A DNA stretch of 64,000 nucleotides from an uncultured Moraxella sp. (GCF_945873075.1 NZ_CAMCBS010000009.1:1-64000), one strand, 5' to 3'. Shown: positions 20,399-28,561, counted from the first letter of the stretch. Program-made: numbers and translations. Notes: a model not told the origin generated them from the sequence alone.

Positions 20399-20757
20399 GG
20401 GGATGTTCTGGCTTCGACGCTGGTAATGAAACTCAATAGTGCATGTCAAGAGCGTGTGACTCTTGTAAATCAACATACATTTAAAATAGTCGCAAACGAC
20501 GAAACTTACGCTCTAGCAGCCTAAGGGCAGCTTGGGACGGTGCAGATTGCCTTTGGTCTGGTCACTCTCCCCGAAGCGAACGCACAAAGGATAGCATCTG
20601 TTAGCGTTGCGATGATGGGTGCGAAACTTTTAGCAAATCGTCCAATCCATCCTGACTGTCGGTTCGGTGCGGATTAAAGCCATAGACAGATTCTAAACAT
20701 GTAGAGCTATGGGCGTAGTGCTGGCGGACGCGGGTTCAACTCCCGCCATCTCCACCA
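20399..20757 (+). ncRNA. ssrA: tmRNA (transfer-messenger RNA)
   Basis: Rescues stalled ribosomes and tags the incomplete peptides. The 5' end GGGGATGTTCTGGCTTCGACG and the 3' end with GGGTTCAACTCCCGCC and CCA form the tRNA-like domain. The tag ORF runs from the resume codon GCA at 20492 to TAA at 20524 and encodes ANDETYALAA, the Acinetobacter/Moraxella-type tag. Total 359 nt. Its last 14 bases are the integration site of the adjacent island; they are duplicated at 31204-31217, so the gene remains intact. Confidence 0.97.
20744..20757 (+). repeat. attL core of the island
   Basis: The last 14 bases of tmRNA, CGCCATCTCCACCA, identical to 31204-31217 on the other side of the island. Confidence 0.9.
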
Positions 20758-20788
20758 TACATATAACCACACACCACCACACACGATA

Positions 20789-20823
20789 AAAAACCCTAGA
20801 TAAATCAAGCATCTAGGGTTTTT
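20789..20823 (+). terminator. Island-supplied terminator for tmRNA
   Basis: AAAAACCCTAGAT (20789-20801) pairs with ATCTAGGGTTTTT (20811-20823), continuing in T residues. It lies just inside the island and replaces the original ssrA terminator, which now sits at 31228-31262 beyond attR. Confidence 0.85.
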
Positions 20824-20867
20824 TTATTGCCTTATATTGCCACCTATTACCCCCTATATTATAATCA

Positions 20868-20983
20868 TTTTTGTATCTCTATTTGTATCTCTTTATGTTC
20901 ACAAAAATAGAGATACAAAACAGATTAGCCAAAACCCCAGTTTACTTTTCAGAGATACAAGTTAGCTAAATTGAGAGATACAA
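20868..20983. repeat. Cluster of five TTGTATCTCT decamers (integrase arm sites or repressor sites)
   Basis: Two copies in direct orientation (20871-20880, 20883-20892) and three inverted (AGAGATACAA at 20909-20918, 20951-20960, 20974-20983). The last overlaps the Shine-Dalgarno region of the integrase gene. The same tandem pair recurs at 31121-31142 near attR. The positions at both att ends fit arm-type binding sites of a tyrosine integrase, possibly also autorepressing int. Confidence 0.75.
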
Positions 20984-20985
20984 GA

Positions 20986-22221
20986 ATGAAAAGAACCGAT
21001 ATTAAAAAACGCCCCCTATCTGATACGGTTATTGCCAACCTAGAACCCGAAATGACAGAGTACAATGAAAAAGATAGCAAAGGTTTATATTTGTTCGTCA
21101 AACCCACTGGGGCGAAATCTTGGAAAATGCGTTATAAGGATAGTAAGGGCAAATGGCGTTGGACTGGGCTGGGTGCTTATCCTGCCGTTACTGGGGCAAT
21201 GGCTAGAAAGCTGGTGCAAGAAAAATTAGTAGAATTGGCACTTGGTGCAGATGAATTGACCGCCAAGCCTGCACCGCCCACCGCCCAAACTTTTAAAAGT
21301 GTGGCTTTGGAATGGTACAATGAGCCCAACATTCAAAAGCTGGATAATGGCACAAAATCCAAATATCTTAGCCTACTAGAAAAACACATATTCCCCACCA
21401 TGGGCAAAAAAGCCATTAGCGATATATCACGCCAAGTATGGCTTACCTTTTTTAAAAGGCTACAAGAAACGCCAAACCCCCAAACGGGCAAGCCCATCAT
21501 AGAAACCGCAAACAGAGCTTTGCAGGTGTGTAGCCGTATTTATCGTTTTGCCCTTACCCATGAATTAGCAGGGGTACAGTCTAACCCTTTGGAACACTTG
21601 CACGAACGATTGGAAAAGCACGAACCCAAACAGCTTGCCCATGTTAGCGAACAAGATTTACAAAAGCTATTATTGGATATTCAAACCATCCCCAGCGAAA
21701 TCACACGCTTAGGGGTGCAATTGCTTAGCCATCTATTTTTACGCCCAAATGAAGTGTTGGATGGTGAATGGGCGGAAATTGATTTTGATAATGGCATTTG
21801 GGAAATCCCAGCGGAACGCATGAAAAAACGACGCCCCCACCTTGTGCCACTATCCAAACAGGCACTTGCCCTATTACAGCAATTGCATAGCTTGACTGGC
21901 TTTGATACCCATCTATTCCCCAGCCGTGCCAAAGACCGTAAAAACGCCCACCAGCGTTTTAGAATGGCATTAAACCGCCTTGGCTATCTTGATGAACAAA
22001 CCCTACACGGTTTCCGTCATATCGCTAGCACCAAACTAAATAACTATACAGATGAAAACGGTATGAAATTTGATGGGCGTGTGATTGAGTTTGCATTAGC
22101 CCACAAGGTGCAAGGGGTGGCAGGCGTTTATAACAAGGCGGAATATCTGCATGATAGAAAAATCATCAATCAATGGTATAGCGATTTTTTGGATAGCCTT
22201 GTACAAGCTAATGATGATTGA
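20986..22221 (+). CDS. int: P4-type tyrosine integrase
   Basis: Catalyses site-specific recombination between the tmRNA 3' end and the circular island. The 411-residue protein has the N-terminal DUF4102 arm-binding domain (DSKGLYLFVKPTGAKSW, then WRWTGLGAYPAV), a core-binding domain and a catalytic domain with Arg in LFLRPNEVLDGEW, HGFRHIAS for the HxxR motif and Tyr in VAGVYNKAEYL. The ATG at 20986 (MKRTDIKKRPLSD) matches the family start; an in-frame TTG at 20971 would run through a regulatory decamer. It points away from attL into the island and ends at a terminator. Confidence 0.95.
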   Translation: MKRTDIKKRPLSDTVIANLEPEMTEYNEKDSKGLYLFVKPTGAKSWKMRYKDSKGKWRWTGLGAYPAVTGAMARKLVQEKLVELALGADELTAKPAPPTAQTFKSVALEWYNEPNIQKLDNGTKSKYLSLLEKHIFPTMGKKAISDISRQVWLTFFKRLQETPNPQTGKPIIETANRALQVCSRIYRFALTHELAGVQSNPLEHLHERLEKHEPKQLAHVSEQDLQKLLLDIQTIPSEITRLGVQLLSHLFLRPNEVLDGEWAEIDFDNGIWEIPAERMKKRRPHLVPLSKQALALLQQLHSLTGFDTHLFPSRAKDRKNAHQRFRMALNRLGYLDEQTLHGFRHIASTKLNNYTDENGMKFDGRVIEFALAHKVQGVAGVYNKAEYLHDRKIINQWYSDFLDSLVQANDD

Positions 22222-22229
22222 TTATAAAA

Positions 22230-22262
22230 AGTCATAGAATAGTCATAACATAGTCATAAAAT
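22230..22262 (+). repeat. Three tandem 11-bp repeats after int
   Basis: AGTCATAGAAT, AGTCATAACAT and AGTCATAAAAT follow one another without gaps just after the int stop codon. The 11-bp period, one helical turn, suggests sites for a protein binding one DNA face. Confidence 0.6.
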
Positions 22263-22265
22263 GAA

Positions 22266-22305
22266 TAAATCCGCCCATGATGCAACATAGGCGGATTGTT
22301 TTTGG
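22266..22305 (+). terminator. Terminator of int
   Basis: AATCCGCC (22268-22275) pairs with GGCGGATT (22290-22297), followed by GTTTTT. Confidence 0.7.
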
Positions 22306-22460
22306 GCTTATGCAGGCTAATAAATAATAATATAAAATATATATAATATAGAATATCTTAATAATATTTCAGATATATATAATAAGGAAAGGGGAAATTA
22401 AAAAAGCATTTATCAAATAAAATAAATCGCCATAAATCCGCCATTTGGATGACAACCGCC

Positions 22461-22652
22461 CACGCCTGCCACAATGCCACCAATAGCATGATGGCTGGTG
22501 GTGCTGGCATAGTACTAGTTACTTGGTGATGCCATTGCCCACACTGGTAGCGGTGGTGGCAATTGGTGGCAGTGATACCGCTGGCATGATATTGGCAGTT
22601 GCCCCCGTTGGTGGCATCATGGCAAGTTATCCAGCCATTGCCCATTATTGGC
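22461..22652 (+). repeat. Island repeat module Y, copy 1
   Basis: About 190 bp starting CACGCCTGCCACAATGCCACC and rich in TGGTGGC/GCCACCA words, ending near CATTGCCCATTATTGG. A closely similar copy (about 90% by eye) is at 23014-23200 and a partial inverted copy at 30299-30414. Reading frames across it are only translations of the repeat. The flanks 22306-22460 (very AT-rich) and 22653-22861 (degenerate relatives of the same words) hold no gene. Confidence 0.75.
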
Positions 22653-22861
22653 ATTGGCGGTTATCCAGTGTTGGCATGGTGCTGGTGATTATCGCACCCG
22701 CCACATTTGGCAAGATACCAGCAACCGCCCACGCCTGCCAAGCCCAGCACCCAAAGGCAACCCCAGCAAACCTATCACCAGCAACCGCCCAGCCATTAAA
22801 TTTAGCTTGTGTGCTCGGCGTGTCGGCACATAATCATATAAAGATATACCAGCACCACCCC

Positions 22862-23200
22862 ACCCACAACAACACAAAGTTATAAAAACTGGGAAAATGG
22901 GGAAAATGGGAAAATGACACCAGCAAAGCTATATATAGCAAGGCTTGCCCCGTTTTCCCCTATTTTAGGCAAATGGGAAAATGGGGGAAAATAAGGGGAA
23001 AATGGGTAGCTATCACGCCTGCCACAATGCCACCAATAGCATGATGGCTGGTGGTGCTGGCAGTGCTGGTTACTTGGTGATGCCATTGCCTACACTGGTA
23101 GCGGTGCTGGCAATTGGTGGCGGTGATACCGCTGGCATGATATTGGCAGTTGCCCACTGGTGGCATTAGGGCAAGTTATCCAGCCATTGCCCATTATTGG
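22862..23200 (+). repeat. Island composite repeat X+Y (left arm of the 268-bp inverted repeat)
   Basis: Module X (22862-23013, 152 bp) contains iteron-like GGGAAAATGGGG words, a perfect palindrome GCTATATATAGC and AGGGGAAAATGGG; module Y follows at 23014-23200. X recurs identically at 23321-23472. Bases 22862-23129 recur in inverted orientation at 30299-30567 with only one single-base indel seen. An origin of replication or a structural site is plausible; no coding function is supported. Confidence 0.8.
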
Positions 23201-23320
23201 TAATGGCGGTCATTTTGACCGTCGTTATTATACCGCTGGTTACTTGGTGATGGCTGGCGGTGCTGGTGATTGGTGGTGCTATCGCCTAAGCTGGTAGCAT
23301 TGCTGGCTATCCAGTCATTA

Positions 23321-23540
23321 ACCCACAACAACACAAAGTTATAAAAACTGGGAAAATGGGGAAAATGGGAAAATGACACCAGCAAAGCTATATATAGCAA
23401 GGCTTGCCCCGTTTTCCCCTATTTTAGGCAAATGGGAAAATGGGGGAAAATAAGGGGAAAATGGGTAGCTATCACGCCTGCTACAATGCCACCAATGGCA
23501 TGATGGCTGGTGTTTGGCTTGCTTGGTGATGGCTGGTGGT
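23321..23540 (+). repeat. Island repeat module X, second copy, with truncated Y
   Basis: Module X (23321-23472) is identical to 22862-23013 by eye. The following Y module breaks off after about 60 bp and degenerates into GGCTTGCTTGG-type sequence. The 22-bp preceding it (GCTGGCTATCCAGTCATTA) also matches the outer flank of the inverted copy at 30568-30586. The spacer 23201-23320 is degenerate Y-like sequence. Confidence 0.75.
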
Positions 23541-23604
23541 GCTGGTGGTAGGCTATGCCAAAGAAAAAAGCCCCTGCAATGCAAAGGCTTTTTGGGCGGT
23601 AGGC

Positions 23605-25683
23605 TTAGGCGGTCAATAACTTTGGGTTAATCTCAATAAATCTACAATCATCTTGATAGGCTAGGCGGATATGCTGTTTTTCTAGCAAATAATCTATCGC
23701 CAATTCAAAAACCGCCTTTTGTCTAAGTACTTTTGGGCTAATGGTGCTTTGTACTTCTGAATAACCAAAGCTTGCTGTATTTCGCATCTTGGCACGCTTA
23801 ACAAGCCATTCTATCAATAGTTCTGCATCCCCTTTGTTGCCATCTGTAATATCACAATATTTCAAGCGTTCTGCAATGGAAAAATCCACCAGCTTACTAG
23901 CATTGATGATATGTTCTTTGCTTACTGCCTTTTCGCCTTGGAATAATGCCAGCAGGCAAGCGATACGGGCGGTATTTTCGCCCATACGCCCAGCAAATGC
24001 AGGGATTTGGGCGTATGGTTCGCCAGTGCGTTGCTTGGTTTCTACATCCTGCATATAATCCGCCAAGGCTTGCTTTGCACTTTGGTCTTTAAATGGCATA
24101 TTTACACGCTCTATAGGTTTATCAATCAGTAAATCCCTACATTTTTTATAATACTTGGTCAAATGCCAATCTTGGCTAGGGCTAGCGTTCATGCGGTCGG
24201 GCGTGTTGTATTGTCTGTACCCTTGGAAACTCTTTGGGCAAGCCAATAACGCCCTAGGCAAAAAGCCTTGATTGATTAATACGGGGTCTGTCATGGCAGG
24301 TTCTAATATCACCCGTTGCCCCATAACATCCAGCGTTAGGCGTGCATCATAGGCATTTGTTCTATCTTGCCCAGTTTTACCCCTTTGACTTCTAATTTTA
24401 CTGACTGGGCTACCATCCCAAAGCTTGGTTAAGCTTGAAATGCTACTACCAGCGGTATCAGATTTCATGCTATACCCATTAAAAAATTGCCCAGCTTCAT
24501 CCGTATTCCAATAAACATCCTTTTGTTCATCCAAAATAAACTTATCCGTAACCGCCTCTATCGTGCCATCTGATACCATGTAAGTGTAGCTTTTTGGCTT
24601 TGGGTTGTTCGCTTTTTCTTTTGGTGGCTGGCGTTCCCATTCATTGAGTACTGCCAAATAGTTTAAATAGTTTTCTTTTTCCCATTCTGCCAATTCATGG
24701 TTAGCCAATTTGGTTGCCTGTGATTTGCCTTGACCGCTGGGAAATTCGGTGATTAAAAACAAGCTGGCAGGGATATGGGTGTTTAAAAATGGGGCGTTTG
24801 CCATACGCTGACCAATGGCAGATAACACGCCCAGCACACTTTGCCCAGCTACCGCCAAAGGGACTTGTGCATAATAGGCGATTTGTGTGATTACATCCGC
24901 CAATTCACTGCCAAAGCTATCAAGCGGATAATCATTTTCTTTGTGGTACTTGTCATCCAGTGGTAACGGTTCGCCCCATGGTTCATCCTGTTTTGGTACA
25001 GGCGTGGCGGTTGCTGGCTGGTTGTTTGGTGCTGTTTTGGCGGTGCTGGTAGCGTGTAAAAGCTGTTGCAAGCGGTCATTATCCAGCATTGGCAAAGCCT
25101 GTAATTTGGCGTGCATGGTGGCAATGTCGCACCCTTGCATATAATCGACAATATCGCCTTTTTCTACCAAGCCCAGCTTATCTACATCTACAATACGGAT
25201 TGTGGGCGGTGGTGATAGTGCTTGCAAGGCTTGAATAAAGGTATCCAGCCATGAAATGCCAGCGGTATCATTATCACGCCATAATACACATTCTTTACCT
25301 GCCAAGGGCTGTAAATCATGGGCGGTAATGGTATTGCTACCGCCTGTTGTGGTGGCGATATAGCCCAAATTGTCCATTAAATCCGCTTTTTGTTCACCTT
25401 CAAAAATCCATACGGATTGTGATTGGCTAAGCTTATGCAGGTAATACAAGGGTTTTTGGTTGGGCGTAAAGACTGGTTCGCCCATTTTCCACTGATTATC
25501 CACACCAAAAAAGAATGGGCGGATATGTTTTTTGCCTTGAGCGTTTTTTAGGCGTGCTTTGGCGTAAATCGTGTTCCCCTGTGCATCGGTGTACTGGTGA
25601 ATGGTGATGGCATCATAGCCTTGATTTATCAGTTTGCCAAATAAACCTTTGGCAATGGGGGTTAATTCGTTTGGATTGTACAT
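23605..25683 (-). CDS. TOPRIM primase / DUF3987 helicase-like replication protein
   Basis: A 692-residue island replication protein. An N-terminal TOPRIM domain (about 90-165) shows WIFEGEQKADLMDNLG and VLWRDNDTAG with the acidic metal ligands. The remainder is a DUF3987-type ATPase with a P-loop, EFPSGQGKS (about 310-320), and downstream NTDEAGQFFNG. Such proteins combine primer synthesis and unwinding in P4-like and other integrative elements. Its zinc-finger part is encoded by the separate gene 25748-26332 directly upstream, so together they form a split CHC2-TOPRIM-helicase. The ATG is preceded by GGAATAAC. It is the last gene of the minus-strand operon; the repeat array lies beyond its stop. 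Confidence 0.85.
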   Translation of the reverse strand: MYNPNELTPIAKGLFGKLINQGYDAITIHQYTDAQGNTIYAKARLKNAQGKKHIRPFFFGVDNQWKMGEPVFTPNQKPLYYLHKLSQSQSVWIFEGEQKADLMDNLGYIATTTGGSNTITAHDLQPLAGKECVLWRDNDTAGISWLDTFIQALQALSPPPTIRIVDVDKLGLVEKGDIVDYMQGCDIATMHAKLQALPMLDNDRLQQLLHATSTAKTAPNNQPATATPVPKQDEPWGEPLPLDDKYHKENDYPLDSFGSELADVITQIAYYAQVPLAVAGQSVLGVLSAIGQRMANAPFLNTHIPASLFLITEFPSGQGKSQATKLANHELAEWEKENYLNYLAVLNEWERQPPKEKANNPKPKSYTYMVSDGTIEAVTDKFILDEQKDVYWNTDEAGQFFNGYSMKSDTAGSSISSLTKLWDGSPVSKIRSQRGKTGQDRTNAYDARLTLDVMGQRVILEPAMTDPVLINQGFLPRALLACPKSFQGYRQYNTPDRMNASPSQDWHLTKYYKKCRDLLIDKPIERVNMPFKDQSAKQALADYMQDVETKQRTGEPYAQIPAFAGRMGENTARIACLLALFQGEKAVSKEHIINASKLVDFSIAERLKYCDITDGNKGDAELLIEWLVKRAKMRNTASFGYSEVQSTISPKVLRQKAVFELAIDYLLEKQHIRLAYQDDCRFIEINPKLLTA

Positions 25684-25747
25684 TTGTTGTTATTCCTAGT
25701 CATTCATCATCATAAATAAAGGGGTTGTTTGGCTGGTGCTGGCGTGA

Positions 25748-26332
25748 TTAGCGGTATAAATCCAAGTCTTTGCACGCCTGCACAAAATCCACCCCAAAGC
25801 GTGCCATATAAAAACCCACCATATCGCCACTAGCACCGCATACATGGCAGATATAGCCCCCATGGTCTGTATTGATAGATAAGCTGGGGTGTTTATCACC
25901 GTGAAATGGGCAAAGTGCAGAACGCCACACGCCACCGCCTTTAAGCGTTAGCCCATAAGTATGATAAAAATCTATCGGGCTTGGCAGGCGTGATAAATCC
26001 GCTCTTTGGCGTTGTTTTTGCTGGGGCTTGGCTTTGTGCTGGCGGTTTGCTTGGCTGGGTGCTTGGCGTGGCGGTTGCTGATTGCTACCCATGCCAAAGC
26101 TTGCCTTGTTTGCCCCTGTATTTGCCCCATTTTGGGCGGTTTTTTGGGGGTTTTGGGTGTGGCTGGTGGTTTTGCCTTGCCATGTCATCCTGTGGGCGTG
26201 GCGTGGCTGATGGTGCGTGTGGCGGTAGTGGTGTGCTGGGTGGCGTTTGCCAATACCGCCCGTTGTACGCTTGGCAAATGGGGCGGATTGCCCCATTGCT
26301 GGATTGGTGGTGGCGTTAGTGTCTGTTGTCAT
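25748..26332 (-). CDS. CHC2 zinc-finger primase-associated protein
   Basis: A 194-residue protein. Residues 1-105 are low-complexity, rich in His, Gln, Thr and basic residues, and probably disordered. Residues 110-194 form a CHC2 zinc finger of DnaG type: ALCPFHGDKHPSL (Cys141, His144) and YICHVCGASGD (Cys162, Cys165). It likely delivers single-stranded DNA template recognition for the TOPRIM protein encoded 64 bp downstream. Its start overlaps the stop of the upstream gene as ATGA, indicating translational coupling. A later start near the zinc finger is possible, but the coupling supports the long form. Confidence 0.8.
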   Translation of the reverse strand: MTTDTNATTNPAMGQSAPFAKRTTGGIGKRHPAHHYRHTHHQPRHAHRMTWQGKTTSHTQNPQKTAQNGANTGANKASFGMGSNQQPPRQAPSQANRQHKAKPQQKQRQRADLSRLPSPIDFYHTYGLTLKGGGVWRSALCPFHGDKHPSLSINTDHGGYICHVCGASGDMVGFYMARFGVDFVQACKDLDLYR

Positions 26333-26733
26333 GATTGCCCCTTATGGCTTGTGATAAGTGATATTGCTTGCTTTGCGACAATCTCACGGCTTAGCGTTTC
26401 GCAAAAGTCCTTGTAATGGCGTGTGCCTTTTAGGTGTTCATTTAGGCTTTGTGCATCACCAAACGCCAAATCCGCCAAATATTCGCCCTTGTTTATCACG
26501 CTTAGGGCTAGGGCAAATTTTTGTTTGGGTTCAAGCTGGGCGGAAATGTTGCCATCTGCCAGCACCTTGACCAGCTCTATCATGTTTTCCAATCCACCGC
26601 TAAGAAATAGCAAAAAACCCACCATATCCGCAAAATCGCACGCATTTATTTCAATGGTTGTAGGCGATTGCGATAATGCGTTAATTTCGGTGATACTGCT
26701 GGTGGTGTGGATGGTATGTTGTGTACTTTTCAT
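26329..26733 (-). CDS. Island protein of unknown function
   Basis: 134 residues from the ATG at 26733 (MKSTQHTIHTT), which has AGGA 7-8 nt upstream; an earlier ATG at 26754 lacks one. The predicted protein is mostly helical in the C-terminal half (MVGFLLFLSGGLENMIELVKVLADG, mildly hydrophobic) with no motif I recognise. It ends in an ATGA overlap with the CHC2 gene, so a replication-linked role is inferred only from context. Confidence 0.6.
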   Translation of the reverse strand: MKSTQHTIHTTSSITEINALSQSPTTIEINACDFADMVGFLLFLSGGLENMIELVKVLADGNISAQLEPKQKFALALSVINKGEYLADLAFGDAQSLNEHLKGTRHYKDFCETLSREIVAKQAISLITSHKGQS

Positions 26734-26842
26734 AAATAATCCTAATTTGTTCATTCAATGCTGTTATACAAAAGCCAAATTTTGGGTAATAAAGCCCTAA
26801 GCGGTGCTATTCTTGGAATAAACCGCCTAATTTGGCGTATGC

Positions 26843-27148
26843 TTAGTGTGGCACTTGCTCAATGCTAATGGGTGTTGCTGGATAGTCTTTGGCGATAAGT
26901 TCCGCCATGCTGACGGCTTGGCGTTGGCTATCAAAAAGCCGTTTAATGCCAAGCTTTGGGGCGGTTAAGATATAGCCAGCTTGTTTGCTAGGGTTTAGGC
27001 TTTTAACTAGGCGGGTGATTTTTGATAATCTGATATCCGCCTTTGGATTAGCCTGTTGTAGCTGGTAATACCGCTTGATGGCATCATATTCTTGGCTAAA
27101 CACTTGCAAAATATCCAATTCTTTGCAGTAAATTTGAAAATGCACCAT
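26843..27148 (-). CDS. Small island protein of unknown function
   Basis: 101 residues, lysine-rich and probably soluble, with no recognised motif; its start lies 1 nt beyond the stop of the gene at 27150-27293. It belongs to the same minus-strand run of small genes leading to the replication proteins. Its tight spacing with the upstream gene supports it being real. Confidence 0.55.
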   Translation of the reverse strand: MVHFQIYCKELDILQVFSQEYDAIKRYYQLQQANPKADIRLSKITRLVKSLNPSKQAGYILTAPKLGIKRLFDSQRQAVSMAELIAKDYPATPISIEQVPH

Positions 27149-27149
27149 C

Positions 27150-27293
27150 TTATACCCCCATAACCGCTAAAATAGCGACAACAAGGCAAGCAATAGGCAA
27201 GCCAAGCACAAAGCCCAAAACAAGGCTTTCTACTGGGGTAAAAATGGAAAATTTTTGAATGGTGGTTGAAATGGTATGGGTGATTGCATTCAT
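27150..27293 (-). CDS. Small single-span membrane protein
   Basis: A 47-residue ORF beginning MNAITHTIST with a strong AGGAG sequence 8 nt upstream. The C-terminal half is one hydrophobic segment (LVLGFVLGLPIACLVVAILAV), a good transmembrane helix. It is in frame with a longer reading frame starting at 27635, but the Shine-Dalgarno sequence argues that this start is used. A hairpin sits about 30 nt upstream in the message. Function unknown; small membrane proteins of phage satellites often inhibit the host or a competing phage, but nothing here proves that. Confidence 0.55.
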   Translation of the reverse strand: MNAITHTISTTIQKFSIFTPVESLVLGFVLGLPIACLVVAILAVMGV

Positions 27294-27635
27294 GGCGAAC
27301 GCTCCTATGTGTTTAGTTAGTGTTGCCACCCATAATAAAGGGTGGCGGGGCTGAACTACCGCACATAAACGGCTGGGGCTATTTCCTAAAAAAGGTATTG
27401 TATTTACCCCCATCACCCCGCCATAACTGGTGATACTGTATGTATCTTGTAATGACGGAATATTTACGCTTGTGGGGCTGTTATCGCTAACAGTAGGCGT
27501 AAAAATAGCCAATGAATGACGGCTTGGCAATGCCGTTATGTGTTTAGTAGTGGCGTTATTATCGCTATGCCAAGCAAAAAATTCAAGCGATTTTTGCAAA
27601 TATTGCGATAATTGCGAAAAAATAGTAAATTGCAT
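27150..27635 (-). CDS. Possible Ash/Icd-like ORF over the island regulatory region (161 aa)
   Basis: The frame starting at 27635 has a weak AAGG about 10 nt upstream and reads through to the small membrane protein in frame. Its central part, with SRLCAVVQPRHPLLWVATLTKHIG, resembles ORFs called Ash or Icd-like in P4-type prophages. Such ORFs often overlie a structured regulatory RNA rather than encode a stable protein. I regard translation of the first 114 residues as uncertain. Confidence 0.35.
   Translation of the reverse strand: MQFTIFSQLSQYLQKSLEFFAWHSDNNATTKHITALPSRHSLAIFTPTVSDNSPTSVNIPSLQDTYSITSYGGVMGVNTIPFLGNSPSRLCAVVQPRHPLLWVATLTKHIGAFAMNAITHTISTTIQKFSIFTPVESLVLGFVLGLPIACLVVAILAVMGV
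27325..27346 (-). promoter_or_regulatory. Hairpin in the leader of the small membrane protein gene
   Basis: GCCACCC (27325-27331) and GGGTGGC (27340-27346) form a 7-bp stem about 30 nt upstream of the start at 27293. In the minus-strand transcript it precedes the AGGAG site. It may belong to a P4-like immunity RNA or a translational control element. Confidence 0.35.
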
Positions 27636-27666
27636 GATATAATTACCTTGTTGTTTTTCATCATCA

Positions 27667-27693
27667 CCCCTTGCCTAGTGTAAGGGGCTTTTT
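27667..27693 (+). terminator. Plus-strand terminator-like hairpin in the island regulatory region
   Basis: CCCCTT (27667-27672) pairs with AAGGGG (27682-27687), followed by CTTTTTT on the plus strand. No plus-strand gene ends here, so it could terminate a small antisense RNA covering the region upstream, as in P4-type immunity circuits. Confidence 0.4.
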
Positions 27694-27809
27694 TATTGGC
27701 GGTTGCGGTGATAAGTGTGCATTAGGGCGGTTTTTGTGCGTTTTTTTACCCTGTTGCAGGCGTGGGCGGTGCTTTGTACCAGTTCACGCCTGCACCGCTT
27801 AAACTCGCA

Positions 27810-28034
27810 CTAAAAGGCAGTGGGATAGCCATGTTTGACGCACATATTGCGACAATAAATTACCACTCCCACAAATGATAATTCTGCTTTTTCGCCATGG
27901 CGTATTAGCTTATTCAAGTAGGCGTTTTGGTTTAGGCGTCTGCCTTGGCGGTTGTAGGGTTCTACTTGCCACATGGTTTGTCGGTGGGTTTTGGCTTGTG
28001 GCGATAAAGTGGATTGTTGGTTTGAGTTTGTCAT
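27810..28034 (-). CDS. Small basic island protein
   Basis: 74 residues, Gln/Asn-rich at the N-terminus and basic in the middle (YNRQGRRLNQNAYLNKLI), ending with a VIYCRNMC segment with two cysteines. AAGGAT lies 6 nt before the ATG. It lies 9 nt downstream of the helix-turn-helix gene, so it is co-transcribed with the regulators. No family recognised. Confidence 0.55.
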   Translation of the reverse strand: MTNSNQQSTLSPQAKTHRQTMWQVEPYNRQGRRLNQNAYLNKLIRHGEKAELSFVGVVIYCRNMCVKHGYPTAF

Positions 28035-28043
28035 GATTAATCC

Positions 28044-28364
28044 TTATTGGTCATTGGTTGGATTGGTGGAATGGCTGGTATCCCATGGGCGGTTAGGGCT
28101 GTTTTGATGCCGTTTGATATAGTCCGCATCTAGGTAGTAGCGTTTTAGGCGTTTGCCATTGCTGGTAAAGAAATAATCGCCATGAATAGGTACGCCGTAA
28201 ATGCGTCTAAGTTCGCCCAGTCGCTGGGTAGTGCATAGACACCCAAACAACTGCACACCATCAAGGGCGGTTAGGCTGTTGCCCTTGAGTAGATACTCAA
28301 ACATGCGCTTGGTGGTATCTGATAATGATTTTTTGTGCTTTTGGGTCAATGGTGCTTGTTTCAT
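28044..28364 (-). CDS. Helix-turn-helix domain protein
   Basis: 106 residues. The segment SLTALDGVQLFGCLCTTQRLGELRRIYGVPI has the pattern of a winged-helix/HTH module used in phage and satellite replication control, where a Ser/Thr-Ala-rich helix turns into a recognition helix. Its start overlaps the stop of the AlpA-like gene (ATGA), so both regulators are translationally coupled. It probably controls transcription of the island genes. Confidence 0.6.
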   Translation of the reverse strand: MKQAPLTQKHKKSLSDTTKRMFEYLLKGNSLTALDGVQLFGCLCTTQRLGELRRIYGVPIHGDYFFTSNGKRLKRYYLDADYIKRHQNSPNRPWDTSHSTNPTNDQ

Positions 28365-28561
28365 GCGTTTTCCCCTTGTGCTTTGTGCCAGTCAATCAAT
28401 GCTTGATAGTCAAAATAAACAGATGATTGCATTTTGTTACCCGTTTTGTAGGGTCTAGGAAATGTTGGGTCATTCTCTACCAGCGTTCTAAGCTTTTCAC
28501 GCCCAATTGCCAGTAGTTCGCACGCTTGTTTTTTGGTTACTCTGATAGGTTTTAAGGTCAT
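28361..28561 (-). CDS. AlpA-family regulator
   Basis: 66 residues with a MerR/excisionase-like helix-turn-helix: VTKKQACELLAIGREKLRTLV, then a wing region with FPRPYKTGNK and VYFDYQALIDWHKAQ, the usual AlpA layout. Such proteins in P4-type elements activate excision or early transcription. It is the first gene of the AlpA-to-primase operon; its promoter should lie in 28562-28640. Confidence 0.8.
   Translation of the reverse strand: MTLKPIRVTKKQACELLAIGREKLRTLVENDPTFPRPYKTGNKMQSSVYFDYQALIDWHKAQGENA

Noticed and set aside
22306..23600. Possible CRISPR array or repeat-containing protein
   Set aside because: Repeats are long (about 150-190 bp), without regular spacers, and no cas genes are present. 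Frames across them are repeat translations without ribosome-binding sites.
25981..26416. Overlapping plus-strand frames opposite the CHC2 gene
   Set aside because: They are shadows of the His/Gln-rich minus-strand gene, which has zinc-finger motifs and coupling to its neighbours.
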